DNA from: Anoplopoma fimbria
Taxonomy: Eukaryota > Chordata > Actinopteri > Perciformes > Anoplopomatidae
Assembly: GCF_027596085.1 (NCBI RefSeq)
Contig: NC_072450.1
Location: forward strand, 30,161,676 to 30,225,675
Reading direction: 5' to 3'
Length of the DNA: 64,000 bases
In this document: positions 23,636-34,670 of the stretch, in pieces
Layout of the letters: each line of letters starts with the position of its first letter
Numbering within the stretch: the first letter of the stretch is position 1
Notes under the pieces: model-generated
What the model was told of the DNA's origin: nothing
The model's database searches: none
Seen by the model: the letters and a program-made list of their open reading frames with translations, nothing else
Translations under genes and position numbers: made by a program

Positions 23636-23875
23636 ATTGTACTTATCGTGCTTTTCTAGTCATCCGACCACTCAAAGTGCACTGCATGTCATCATTCACC
23701 CATTCATACAGCGATGGTAGGGGCTACCATGCAAGGAGCCACCTGCCCATCAGGACTAAGTAACATCACAACCATTCATATTCCGCTGGATGAGCCTTCG
23801 GAAGCAATTTGGGGTCTTGCTAAAGGACACATAGACCTGGACTAACGGAGCTGGGGATCTACCTGCTACAAAGAT
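23636..23875 (-). mobile_element. SINE, inverted copy without complete head
   Basis: The reverse complement matches the body and tail of the SINE at 20463-20751: tail 'gtgcttttctagtcatcc' (plus-strand view), then 'gccacctgcccatcagga', 'ggacacatagacctggacta' and 'cggagctggggatc'. The tRNA-like head is lost at the right edge, where LINE sequence follows within about 30 bp. Confidence 0.7.
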
Positions 23876-23899
23876 GCCTTTCTCACCTGGAAAAGGCTG

Positions 23900-24652
23900 G
23901 AAGCACTGAGAGTCATGTTCTTCGACTTCTCCAGTGCCTTCAACACCATCCAGCCTTTGCTTCTGAGGGACAAGCTGGAGCAGACTGGGGTGGACCACCA
24001 CCTCACTGCATGGATCCTGGACTACCTCACCAACCGTCCACAGTATGTGCAGGGAGCACTCCCGAGGACCTTTTTCGACTCTGTGGTGGCATCAGCCATT
24101 TTTTATGCAGCGACAGCTAACAAGAAGAGACTGAATAAACAGGAAGGCCAGCAGTGTGCTGGGGTGTCCACTGGATACGGTGGAGGTGGTGGGAGACAGG
24201 AGGATGATGGCAAAGCTATCATCCCTGATGAACAACACCTCCCACCCCATGCAGGACACCCTGGCAGCTCTGTGCAGCTCCTTCAGCCACCGGCTGCTTC
24301 ACCCCCGGTGTGTGAAGGAGAGGTACCGCAGGTCCTTCCTTCCTGCTGCTGTCAGGCTGCACAACCAACTCTGCTCCCAGCAGACCACATGACACTAAAA
24401 ACCTGTGCAATACAAATACACTGTGCAATATAGTTATAATAGTTTTTTCTGTCTGTAAATATAATATTTCAGTTGTTTATTTTCTACTGTTTTTTATTGC
24501 TTATTTATAATACTTGTTTTTTTATTTCATTTTTATTTTTATCTTGTATTTCTTTTACTATGTCTCTTGTGTGCACTTTACCCTATGCTGCTGTAAGCCT
24601 GCAAATTTCCCCGCTGCGGGACTAATAAAGGATTATCTTATCTTATCTTATA
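23900..24652 (+). pseudogene. L2-like LINE, RT 3' part with internal deletion
   Basis: The frame at 23915 opens with 'MFFDFSSAFNTIQPLLL', RT palm motif A, then 'AWILDYLTNRPQYV'. At about 24050 it jumps directly to 'FFDSVVASAIFYA', a segment normally about 200 residues downstream, so motifs B and C (FADD-type box) are deleted. The end of ORF2 follows over 24140-24392 with a frameshift ('YRRSFLPAAVRLHNQLCSQQ'). The 3' UTR ends 'gggactaataaaggattatc' plus (ttatc)n at 24635-24652, a typical L2-group tail. The same family is seen at 35446-36005. Confidence 0.8.
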
Positions 24653-25511
24653 TGTCACATTGTCATAAAATGTCTACTCTTCCAGCAGCCTGGTGGGTGA
24701 TGTGTGTCCTCTCAAAGGTCAGTGATTTAAAGACAAGTTAGACTTAGCACAGTTTTGTTATGCATGAGCATAATGTATTCTGTTCCACTTACCTGTTTGG
24801 AATTAAATACGCTGCCATGGGAAATTCTCTTCAATCCGTATTGAGATTGGATGCCAGTAAATTTTGGATACTTGAGACTTAATGATGTTAAATTCATCTT
24901 TCTGAATTTGCTGAACCAAATTATAATTGTGTGAACCGTAATCTTCCATTTCAGTTGCTTCTCCTCTTGAAAGCCTGCACTCATGACTAATGACTGTTTT
25001 ATCGATTTGAATGTGCTAATGTCATTTTTCAAGTTAATTGACGCTCTCCCCTGCCTTGACTCATACATGACATTCACCTGCTCCTTGAGTTCAAATATAT
25101 TTGGTGAATTTTCCGCTCCCAGTGGACCTCTTCATATCTTATTTCTGTTTATCTCCATGTTTTGTTATAAATGAGGCAGACAGAAAATCAAATAGCAACC
25201 ATTGAGGAGTAGCCTTTGGCACTCTGCCCCTACTCAAATTTAACTAAGTGTTATTTTATTTTGACTGACAACTTAGAAAACAGCACATGTACTGCAGAGC
25301 GGCACTTACTCTTTTAGTCCTTTATTCCTTTTTTTCATTGATTTCTTTATGCTGGCTCTCATCTTGACTCCACGACATCTGCATATGTCTGGTTTTGGGC
25401 TGCCATGATGGTTGGCCTGTATGTAATATTCTGATCCAACAATGAATAAAAATACATTGAATTAAACCAAGCACTCCCAGTTTCTACTCCCTCCCACCAT
25501 GTTTCACCCCA

Positions 25512-25514
<3 letters not shown>
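24653..25514. other. Noncoding stretch
   Basis: No gene supported. A 116-codon minus-strand frame (25077-24727) has no recognisable domain and average composition, and I treat it as chance. Confidence 0.4.

Positions 25515-25590
<76 letters not shown>
25515..25590. repeat. (CA)38 microsatellite
   Basis: Uninterrupted CA dinucleotides over 76 bp, followed by looser CA-rich sequence to about 25645. Likely polymorphic in length. Confidence 0.98.
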
Positions 25591-25594
<4 letters not shown>

Positions 25595-25801
25595 CATGCA
25601 CATACAGAGACACAGACACACACATCCTTATTCACACACACGATATTTCATCCCAATCTAACACGCACACTCACTCTCTTTCTCACTACCCCACCTGTGC
25701 GAGAAATACAGATACTATAATGACTTTGAGGGTTGCTTGGGAGTCCTACCAACATCACACTCTGCAGGTACATACAGTACAGCAGCTTACTGTAAGACAA
25801 C

Positions 25802-26250
25802 ATGAGCAACAGAAAGAAAAGGATGACAGCCCTGGAGGCTCTGGAACACATCCTTAATCATGACAGTAAAATAGAGACCATCTTGAGGTCAATTCAGATT
25901 ATGATGATACTGATTATGAACCATCAGATGAGGAAATTGATATTCTTATTCCTCCAAGCAAGACATTCATGTCAAAAATGGTGAAATACAGTGGTCATCC
26001 TCACCCAATATACGTCAGTCAAGACTGTCTGCCGAAAACATTATAAAGACAGTGCCAGGCCCCACCGGGATGGCAGTGACTCGTGTCACAGACATCAAGT
26101 CAGCTTTTGAGCTCAATACAGAAACTCATTCTAGAAATGATTAATCTAGAAGGGAGACGTATTTTTGGGGAGAAGTGGAAGGAGCTGGATGAAACGCATT
26201 TACATGCATATGTGGGGCTCCTTATCCTTGCTGGGGTCTATAAGTCACTA
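25802..26250 (+). pseudogene. piggyBac transposase, N-terminal fragment
   Basis: The ATG at 25802 starts 'MSNRKKRMTALEALEHIL'. After a +1 shift the frame gives an acidic stretch ('YDDTDYEPSDEEIDIL'), then at about 25975 'NGEIQWSSSPN', then 'PGPTGMAVTRVTDIKSAFEL' and 'LEMINLEGRRIF..LHAYVGLLILAGVYKS' (about 26070-26250). These are the opening of the PGBD core as found in animal piggyBac transposases. All catalytic Asp motifs lie beyond the point where the frame stops, and the sequence passes straight into 3' noncoding DNA, so the core was removed by an internal deletion. There are three or more frameshifts or stops. Confidence 0.75.
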
Positions 26251-26758
26251 TAAATAAATGTAAATAGAGTTTACTTTCAATACAAATCCTTATGACTCAT
26301 TTGGCTTGATTTTAAGTGAACGGGTCAATATGACCCTGAACAGAAGAGGTGTCTCATCTCTATTTATCTACATCACCGCAATAAAAAATGTAAAGAATAA
26401 AAATGTAAAAAAGATATGTTATGTAAGACTAATGCAATTTATATCTAGGTTTTTCCAATGTATCTAAAAAATGGTTTGAAGATGTATTTTTCATGAAAAC
26501 GAGTGAGTTATCCTAATGGAACTATGATCTGAGAGGGGTGGATAACTCCATTCCACTAAATACTAATTTAATTGTTAGTGTTGGTATGAGGTACAAACTA
26601 TGTTTAGGATTGTTAGTGTTGGTATGAGGTACAAACTATGTTTAGGATCTTTTGATTTCTAACAACTTTTGGAGAATTAAACATGCACCGGGTCACATTG
26701 ACCCGGAAACGGAAACATTATTGCTGTTCCTGACAAATGAACATAACAGGAGGGTTAA
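26251..26758 (+). mobile_element. piggyBac 3' noncoding region and right end
   Basis: The block ends 'cataacaggagggttaa' at 26758, with the TTAA target of piggyBac at 26755-26758. The inverted reading 'ttaaccctcctgttatg' is the terminal sequence I associate with fish piggyBac elements. Two near-palindromic 'gggtca..tgaccc' words (26318-26340 and 26690-26710) are subterminal. The left terminus was not found upstream of 25802. Confidence 0.65.
26571..26646. repeat. Perfect 38-bp tandem duplication
   Basis: Two identical copies of a 38-bp unit (26571-26608, 26609-26646), beginning 'attgttagtgttggtatg' and ending 'gtttagg', sit inside the piggyBac remnant. No substitutions between copies, so the duplication is recent. 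Confidence 0.95.
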
Positions 26759-27842
26759 CACATAGGACAAAGGTTGTTCAGAGGCATACAGCAGACCATA
26801 GATACCTTTTTTTAATCAGAAATTTTGAAAAAGGGTACAAAATTCTGATCTCTTTTAAAATAAAAGCCTTAATAACTTAATTCAGCTGTTTGCTTAAGAC
26901 TGTGAACAGCCTCAAGATGATCTGATGTGTGAAAACAGACACCTGAGCGTAATCACCTAAAAGACTGAACTTCCTGCACAAAACTTCCCTGAAACAGAAC
27001 ATGCAAATGACTGGATGTGTGTTTTCCCTCCACTTTGCACCAGCTGAGCCGATGAGTCTGCTCAGCAAGCACCACCCCATCTTCAAATCACATCCAGTGG
27101 GATTCTAAAAATAGTGTTTCCTCAGAGGCTCTGTCTCATTAAACCCGGACTTAAGGCTTTATGTGCTCTTTCCAGGCTCACGCCCCTAACTGAGTGAATG
27201 ATTGCACATTGCGGTAATGAAGGCAGAGCTACAGCACTACAAACATTACAACAAAACTATCGCTGCCTTCTGATTTGAATCTGTAACCCAACATCTAAAT
27301 TATGTATGTGGTGTGTTGTTGAGTTGCTGAAGGAATGAGAATCTGAATCTTTCAAGATCATACTCTTCATCCAAATGTTCACAAAAGAACATTAGACATT
27401 AGAGAAATCTCCAAGGTCTGATGATACTAATTCAGAGTCATGACCTGTGTTGCCCTGCTGCCTGTGCTTTAGTCCCCCAATTCATATTATCTGTGGCCAT
27501 GGTTACACTTGTCTGTTCAATGGAACTTTTGTCAAGCGATCATGTCAGGATGTCATTAACTATCAAGTCTGTTTGCTCAGAGATTGGATCTTTCTAGCAT
27601 AGCAATCAGCCAGACCACATGTAGGGGTGGCCACTTTATTGCTGCGGCTAGAAATAATGTTGGCGAACCAAAACAGTAAAACCAAAACAGTGAGCTTAAG
27701 GTCAGTAAAGCAGTCCACAGAATGGAAGGGAACTGCAGCCAGGAGAGGATTCTCTTTGAGTTTGTCACAAGCAACACATTTTACCTTACACAGTAATTTG
27801 ATCAATTGTTCATATGAAAATATTGATTACTGATCAACAACT
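26759..27842. other. Noncoding stretch
   Basis: No gene supported. A minus-strand frame at 27805-27563 with a hydrophobic stretch and several Cys codons has no recognisable domain. Confidence 0.4.
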
Positions 27843-29668
27843 AAGTGGCGCCGCGGATGGCTGCCTCGGTGTGTTCATGCGCACTGTTTTGTTTTTGTTT
27901 GTAAATTCAGTTTTCTGCTGCGATACCCGGAGCTCCTTCACCAGAGATGAGCTCATAAACATCAGGGACACAACTCCAGCGGACCAACGTTTCTGTTAAC
28001 ATCTGTGGAATTACTGGACATTATAGTCAAAGGTGAGCTCACCTTTACTCACGCAGTGAAACACCATAGGAGAGAGAAACGAGCCGGCGCGCTTGTGCGT
28101 CTACGCCAACGTGGATTTCGCACACTGCTGCCAGGGATATTTCTTTCCTACGTGCGCTCACTGTGCAACAAACTGGACAAACTTCAGCTACTGGTGGGAA
28201 AAAACTAAGACTTTTCTTCATCCTCCATTTTGTGCTTCACTGAGACCTGGCTCTGTGGAATGTGCTACAGCTAGCAGGCTACCAGCTGTTCAGAGCGGAT
28301 CGTTACACGGAGCTCTCCGGCAAATCGAAGGATGGAGGAATCTGTTTTTACTCCAACAGTTGCTGGTATAACGAAGTGACAGTGATTCTGCAGCACTGTT
28401 TTCCTGATCTGGAATCTTTTATCATTAAATGTAAACCCTTTTACTCCCCTCGTGAGTTCGCTTCATTCATACTGGTTGGTGTTTACATTCCACCGGAGGC
28501 CTTGGGGACTTTAACAAAGGAAACCTCAGCATTGAACTCCCTAAATACAGAGAGTTTATTAAATGCACAACCAGACAGGAGAACACTTTCAATCACTGTA
28601 ACAGTACAATCAGCGGGGCCTATCGCGTCGTCTCTCACGCTGCACTGGGACACTCATCTGATTCCTGCATACAGAAAGAGGCAGAAATTAAAGCTCTATA
28701 AGCCTGTTTTGGGGAAATCAAAGAAGTTGACCAGTGAAGCCAGGGAGGATCTTCAGGTATGCTTGAACTGTACAAACTGGGATGTTTTCAGGACTGCTAC
28801 CAAAAGTCTGGATGAGTACACAGAGGATGTGAAGTCATACATCAGCTTTTGTGAAGACAGCTGTGTTCTAACTATCACCAGGGTGAGTTACAACAATGGC
28901 AAACCTTGGTTCACAGCTAAACTCAGACAGCTAAGGATGCAAAACAGAACAGGCACAGTGGGAACAAGGACTTGTATAAAGAGTCAAAATACAGGTTTAG
29001 CAAGGCGGTGAGAGATGCTAAACGACAGTATTTTGAAAAAATGCAACACCAGCTCTCAGCACGCAACTCTGCTTCTGTCTGGAGAGGTTTCAGACAGATC
29101 ACCAACTACAAGCCTAAATCCCCCCACTCGATGAATGACCTCCACCTGGCAAACAAGCTGAATGAGTTTTACTGTCGATTTGAAAGACAATGGGACAGTC
29201 CATAAAAACCGAAGAAGTTTAGCCTGCCAAAGTCAGGGATGGTGCACTTCTACACTGCCATCATTGAGTCCATTCTCAAAGTCTTTGAGCCCCTTCCCTC
29301 TGGCAGGAGGCTGGGTTCCATCAGGACCAAGACCTCACGCCATAAAAACAGCTTCTTCCCATCTGCAGTTGGGTTAATCAACAAAGCGTGGGACCCTCAC
29401 TGACTTACATAATTACATCCCCAGGACAGTTTACACCGCTGCACATCTCGACACTTTTGAAAATATAAACTTGCTTTAACGTACTCTTTATTTTACTTGT
29501 GTACTTTTTACCGTAGTTTATTGTATATTTTCATATTTCTACTTTTAGATTATGTCTTTAGTATTGCACTGTGTTTGTTACTTACTGTACGCACCAATTA
29601 ATCACCTCACCAAATTCCTTGTATGTTTTACATACTTGGTAATAAACAGCTTCTGATTCTGATTCTAG
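27843..29668 (+). pseudogene. L2/CR1-type LINE, RT deleted
   Basis: The 5' end looks natural ('tggcgccgcggatggctgcc'). Successive broken frames give the ORF2 start ('RGFRTLLPGIFLSYVRSL', 28110-28160) and the endonuclease ('GYQLFRADR', 'SKDGGICFYSN', 'FILVGVYIPPEA'; 28270-28510). The GDFN region is lost. The linker follows ('[10 protein letters not shown]', 'GKPWFTAKLRQLR'; 28690-28950), then the pre-RT segment ('RQYFEKMQHQLSARN'; 28972-29190). At about 29195 the frame jumps to the last 50 codons ('FEPLPSGRRLGSIRTKTSRH'), so the entire RT is missing. The tail 'tactt(g)gtaataaacagc' plus (ttctga)n ends at 29668. It is a nonautonomous internally deleted copy. Confidence 0.8.
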
Positions 29669-29722
29669 TGTGTAACAGAGTTAAAAATGCACTTAATCAT
29701 TTCTTTTTTCCAATTTGTAATA

Positions 29723-30108
29723 TGTGAGTGTGGCAGTGGGCGTGGTCTGCGCTCAGCTGCAGGGGAGAGAGGTGTGGGAGTGGTTCATGGGAACAGTGCC
29801 GTGGTGAGTTCAATCAACACAGCTGTAATGTGGTGCTAATTATGCTGAATGTACTTAAGCAGTAGCAGACGGGAGTTCGGGGGGGGAACAGTCAGACACA
29901 AGGAACGAGGACTGAGACGAGAGCGTGAAGCCATCAGAGTGGTGGCGTTCCGGGAACGTTGGACCGAGTGCGCCCGAGAAGCCGGGCAGCGAAGCGGACC
30001 GAAGCCGCATTGGGTATTTTGAATGAAATAAATATACCTTTGGTAAACTTACCCACTGAAGCCGTATCTGTGTTGGGGAGAACCTACGGTAGTCGAGAGT
30101 CGGCTACA
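29723..30108 (+). repeat. 5' LTR of decayed Gmr1-like Gypsy element
   Basis: Begins TG ('tgtgagtgtggcagtggg') and ends CA-type ('gagtcggctaca'), directly followed by a primer-binding site. It contains a polyadenylation-like 'aataaa' at 30028. No second LTR is present in the window, so the left edge rests on the TG and the sequence change alone. Confidence 0.6.
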
Positions 30109-30109
30109 C

Positions 30110-30127
30110 TGGCGCCTGAACAGGGAC
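30110..30127 (+). promoter_or_regulatory. Primer-binding site, tRNA-Lys type
   Basis: 'tggcgcctgaacagggac' is complementary to the 3' end of tRNA-Lys (UUU) at 17 of 18 positions by comparison with the well-known lysine PBS sequence. It lies two bases past the LTR, the expected place for priming minus-strand cDNA synthesis. Confidence 0.75.
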
Positions 30128-30139
30128 CTCAACACGGTG

Positions 30140-31065
30140 ATGACGGAGCAGCAGATACAGCCGGTGGCGGCGTTGGCCCAGATGCTGGGGGAGATCGCGG
30201 CCATGCACCAGCAACAGACGGAGGTGAACCGGCGGCAGATGGAGGCACTCCATAGCCAGGCGGAGATGCAGACCCGGGTCCTGGAGAGCCTGCTGTCCCG
30301 GTCGGGGGCGGCGGCTCCACCCCTCCGGCACCGCTCACGGGCATCGCGCTCCACAAGATGTCCGCGGAAGACGACCCACAGACCTTCCTAGAGATGTTCG
30401 AGGGGACGGCGGCGGCGTGGTCCGTGCGCCTGCTCCCCTTGCTGTCAGGGAGGCCCAAACTGCGGCGCTCGGCCTGCCAGCGTCCTCGCGGGGAAATTTC
30501 CAGGACATAAAAAAGCCGTCCTTGATAGGAGGGTTTCTCCCCGAGGACCACCGTCGCCGGTTCCGGGGCACGAAATGGACACCCACCGACCGTCCTTTCG
30601 TGTATGCCCAGAAGCTGAGGGACGCAGCTAACAGGTGGCTACAGCCAGGGAGTCTGACGGGGAGCAGGAGATGCTGGAGAGGATCACGATCGAACAGTTT
30701 GTGGAGGGCCTCCCGACTGGGACGTCGGAATGGGTGCGGTGCCACCGACCTGGGGACTTGGGGGCGGCCATTATCCTCGCGGAGGATCACCTCGCCGTCC
30801 ACCCCGGGGACAGGGAGCAGAGGGGTGGACATCAGCGCCTGTCCGACCGACTCCTGCTCCTCGCAGGAAGTTCTTCACCTCAGCCTCCCTCCATCGCCCC
30901 CCACAAGCTCATCCATTTCAACCTCGCAATAACCCTCCCTCTGTTTCCTCCCATCGCCAGGCTCCAGGCGCTGTTCCCAACCCACAGGGGGCCCCTCAGG
31001 CGTCAGAGCAGGAGTGTTGGAGGTGTGGGCAGCCCGGTCACTTCCGCAGAGAATGTCCACTGATG
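30140..31065 (+). pseudogene. Gmr1-like gag (frameshifted)
   Basis: The ATG at 30140 opens 'MTEQQIQPVAALAQMLGEIA', a Gln-rich coiled region. After frameshifts the remainder reads 'MSAEDDPQTFLEMFEGTAAA' (30358-30417), 'VRLLPLLSG' and, at 30610-30815, 'DAANRWLQP' through 'ITIEQFVEGLPTGTSEWVRC'. These have the character of the SCAN-like capsid fold used by this gag family. A CCHC zinc knuckle, 'CWRCGQPGHFRREC', is at about 31015-31056. At least three frameshifts. Compared with the intact gag at 52614-54341 the order is the same, but the sequences are only distantly similar. Confidence 0.75.
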
Positions 31066-31129
31066 GAGGTCGGCCAGGTGATCCGGGTTGCCGGCCCGCC
31101 AGCACCCTCCTCCGGTCCGGGGGGGACAT

Positions 31130-32876
31130 ACAGCGTTCCGGTAAGGATTCAAGGGGGTGTACACCAGGCTATGGTGGACTCGGGCTGTACACAGTCCATG
31201 GTCCACCAGAACTTGGTTCGGCCCGGGGCGTTGGTAGAGGCAAAGTGGGTGGAGAGCATGCATACTCAAAGTGGTGGATAAGGTGTGTGCATGGGGATGT
31301 TCACAGATATCCTGTTGTGTCAGTTGAAATTAAACACAGGGGCAATGTGTGGGTGTGCGATCGCGACCGGCAGGGACATGTGGGATGTGTGCTGTGCTCA
31401 GTGGTGATGCGAGGTTGTCCGACGCTGCTGAAGGGGAGGGGGAACCGGTGGTGCCCTCACAAGGGGCCCCGCAGGTTCCCGAAATACACTCCATGGAAGA
31501 TTTTCCACTGGAGCAGTCTCGTGACAATACTCTACGCTTTGCCTTCGACCAAGTGATACAAATTGATGGTCACATGGTACACCCTGACACACCACCGACA
31601 TACCCACACTTTTCATTGGTTAGGGATAGACTGTATAGAGTGAGTCGTGACACTCAGACTGGTGAAGATATTACCCAATTGTTGGTGCCGGAAAGCCGTC
31701 GGGAAATGGTTTTCCGGGCGGCTCATTATAACCCAATGGCTGGTCACATGGGGTATGACAAAACACTAGACCGGATAGGCCCGATTCTATTGGCCTGGGA
31801 TTCGGGGAGTGGTGCGCCGTTGGTGTGCCTCTTGCCCTGAATGCCAACTGGTAAACCAACCGGCCATCCCAAGAGCTCCATTGCGCCCATTGCCACTAAT
31901 TGAGGTCCCGTTTGAGCGCATTGGCATGGACCTCATCGGGCCATTTCACCGGAGCACTCGAGGATATCGCTTTGTGTTAGTTCTGGTGGACTACGCAACG
32001 CGATATCCTGAAGCGGTGCCGCTGCGCACTATCTCTGCAAAGAGTGTTGCGCAGGCACTGTTTCAGGTCATCTCCCGAGTTGGAATCCCGAAAGAGATTC
32101 TGACCGACCAGGGCACCTCGTTTATGTCACGCACATTAAGGGAACTATACGGTTTATTGGGCGTCAAGGCAATTCGGACTAGCGTTTACCACCCACAGCG
32201 CCTGAATAAAACCTTGAAGTCCATGATCCGTAAGTTCATACACGATGATGTCGGAAATTGGGATAAGTGGCTTGACCCTCTGTTGTTTGCAGTGCGGGAG
32301 GTGCCCCAGGCCTCCACAGGATTTTCTCCCTTTGAGCTGCTGTTTGGCAGAAAACCACGTGGGGTTCTGGACCTAGTTAAGGAAAACTGGGAGGAGGGTC
32401 CGAGCCCAAGCAAAAACGAGATTCAATACGTCCTGGACCTGAGAGCAAAACTCCACACACTGGGGCAATGTTCACGGGAGAATTTGCTCAGGGCCCAGGA
32501 GCGTCAACAACGCCTGTACAACAGAGGGGCTAGGCTGAGACAATTTGAACCGGGAGATAAAGTACTTGTATTACTTCCCTCTTCCAGCTCCAAACTGCTC
32601 GCTAAGTGGCAAGGGCCCTTTGTGGTCACACAGCGAGTGGGCGATGTAGACTATGAGGTTGTGCGTTCTGACAGGAGAGGGGCAACACAAATTTACCACC
32701 TCAACCTCCTCAAAGCATGGAGAGAGGCAGAGCCTGTTTCTCTGGTGACTACCGTGAAAGAGAGGGATGAGTTGGGGCCTGAGGTGCCAAATTCCACCAA
32801 TCCAGCCTCGCTCCGTTGTGAAGACCATCTCACTCAGTCCCAAGCAGCGCTTTGTGACTGTTTGAAGGAAGCATAG
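31130..32876 (+). pseudogene. Gmr1-like pol: protease then integrase, RT absent
   Basis: A protease motif 'VDSGCTQSMVHQ' (31171-31208) is followed, after about 400 bp with breaks, by the integrase. The HHCC finger lies at about 31715-31850. The core carries 'GMDLIGPF' (31926-31949, first Asp) and 'ILTDQGTSF' (32098-32124, second Asp). The third catalytic residue is gone: the frame reads 'YHPQRLNKTLKS' where the intact element at 49978-52671 has six more codons including the Glu, so an 18-nt in-frame deletion removed it. The integrase C-terminal domain continues to 32830 and the frame stops at 32876. Protease sits next to integrase with no RT between them, as in Gmr1. RT, RNase H and the 3' LTR are missing. 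Confidence 0.8.
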
Positions 32877-32880
32877 TTCT

Positions 32881-33063
32881 ATGTCGAAGCACACGGGGCA
32901 CCACCAACCGCTTCACGTTTCTAACCGGTTTTCCCCGCTCAGCGACACACCCGCTGAGAAACCAACTCTGGTGATCGGCAGCTCCATTCTGAGAAACGTG
33001 AAGTTAGCGAAGACAGGGGCCATAGTTAACTGCATCCCCGGGGCCAGAGCGGGCGACATAGAA
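32881..33063 (+). pseudogene. LINE ORF1 esterase-like fragment
   Basis: Directly after the truncated Gypsy pol, a frame from 32881 reads '[20 protein letters not shown]' and '[14 protein letters not shown]'. This is the start of the SGNH/esterase-like domain found in ORF1 of CR1/L2-type LINEs, with the GxSxxR serine motif. It ends at about 33063, where the reading turns into AT-rich sequence. The abrupt junction at about 32880 shows that this LINE piece replaced or cut off the Gypsy element. Confidence 0.65.
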
Positions 33064-34200
33064 TCCCATTTGAGTTTTGTTTATCATTTAATAATCTTGT
33101 TGAGTATGTGTGAATTTTATTTTAATGAGTTGTTTTTATGTAGCGTTATTCGATTTTGTAAATGTTTCCTGAGGAAATCACGTTTTTCCTCTTCTGCAAC
33201 TCCTAAACTTCAGTAGTTCCTTCTTCCCCTCACAATTGCGTTTTGCATTGCTGAGGGAACAATGCTGTTGCGCTAATTTGTTGAACTCTTTAAAAAATGT
33301 AACCGTTTATGTTGTAAGCTTTACTGACTGCTTATACAATCACCTTATATAGTTATTTAGGTCGGTTTGACTGTTAAAATATACCTTTTGTGACTGTTTC
33401 ATTTCGCAGTATGGGCGCCATTTGCGCTACACCTGGCCGAAGAAAAAGAAAGAAAAGATAAGAAAAAACGTAGCACAGTAGATTTTGGCTTTCATTCTTG
33501 TAAATTCTTATTTTGTGTGTTTAGGAGCAAAGTACAGGGAGAGAGGGAACAGAAGGCAATTCATGTGGTATAATTTCTTCTGCAGGTACTGTATGTGTTT
33601 TCCTTTGTTTAATGGTATTTAATGGTTTTCGCGGTTTCTGTAAATTCACTCCACCCCTACTTTACTTTGGCCACCCGCTGTTTTTCCTCTTGTATATTAC
33701 TATTTTGGTTTTGAAAATAAGTATTGTTATAAATAAGGTTTAATGTTTTCCTGTCAATTTTTAATAGCTCTTGACTACAAATATTACACAGTCATTTTAT
33801 ATATGATAAACCATGATAAATATTAAAGTATTTAGACAATTGCATTGCTGAGGGAGCATAGGTGCAGGGAAAGAGGGAACAGAAGGCAATTCATGTGGTA
33901 TATTGTCTTCTGCAGGATTAAATGAATGCAGGAAAACCATCCTTGAGTCGTGCCCTTCCATGCCTCATCCACATCTGTTACAAGTGCAGCTTTAACAAAA
34001 AACACTTTAGGTCAGCCTTAACCTGATAATAATTAGGACGGTTCAGTCCAAAATGCTGCACATTTCTGCCTCCGGCGCCGCACGAGTTGCAGCCTTTTAC
34101 AGCAGCTCCTGCTCACCACTGAGCTTTTGTGTTATTTTGTTACTTTTGTTACTTGTTTAATTGCTTTTAACAGTAGTGCACTAGACACGTCGAGTTTGTC
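33064..34200. other. Noncoding stretch with a 330-bp-spaced direct repeat
   Basis: A 54-bp segment occurs twice (33533-33586 and 33863-33916) with about four differences, sharing 'gagggaacagaaggcaattc'. 'ttgcattgctgaggga' also occurs twice (33244-33259, 33840-33855). No protein. The spacing hints at a duplicated segment or a decayed terminal-repeat element. Confidence 0.45.
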
Positions 34201-34670
34201 ATGGTCTATTTGCTGTTTATTGCACTTTTCACCACCGTGTCCGGAGATCCAGCACGCAGCCATGGACCCATTGTTTACACTAGGGATCAGCTGTTAGCAT
34301 TCCGACACATGGCGGTGCTGCTACCTGAGGAGAGAACCGAGGTTCCCCGCGAGCTGAGGAGGAAGAGACGAGGATGCCGTGATGGGGAAGAAAGTCACGC
34401 CAGGAGAAGACGTTTTAAACCCGTCCTTCGTACAACAAGATGGATGAGTTATCGGCGCTGAGAGGGAATACCGGGAGTGTAGCATCATGGTGTTTACGGA
34501 GACATGGCTAACGGAGCTAACTCCGGACACGAACGCTGAACTGGACAGGTTCCGTATCATACGGGCTGACAGGACAACGGAGAGTGGTAAGAAGAAGGGA
34601 GGAGGTCTGGCAGTGTTTGTTAATGATAGATGGTGTAACTCTGGGCACATCACACAGGCCATGTACCACA
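34201..34670 (+). pseudogene. L2-like LINE, ORF2 start and endonuclease fragment
   Basis: The frame at 34201 has a hydrophobic start, then 'IVYTRDQLLAFRHMAVLLPE' and 'VPRELRRKRRGCRDG', the usual pre-endonuclease leader in these LINEs. After a frameshift, 34487-34650 gives 'MVFTETWLTELTPDTN' (the ETW endonuclease motif) and 'KKGGGLAVFVNDRWCNSG'. The domain is cut at about 34660, where a different RT family begins. Confidence 0.75.

Noticed and set aside
24727..25077. 116-codon minus-strand frame
   Set aside because: No recognisable domain, AT-rich composition like its surroundings, no splice or promoter context; chance is the simpler explanation.
25359..25720. Open frames on both strands rich in His/Thr or Val/Cys
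   Set aside because: They are translations of the (CA)n microsatellite at 25515-25590 and its flanks.
27563..27805. 80-codon minus-strand frame with a hydrophobic segment and several Cys, at first suggestive of an envelope fragment
   Set aside because: No neighbouring retroviral sequence, LTR or motif supports that; a chance frame is as likely.
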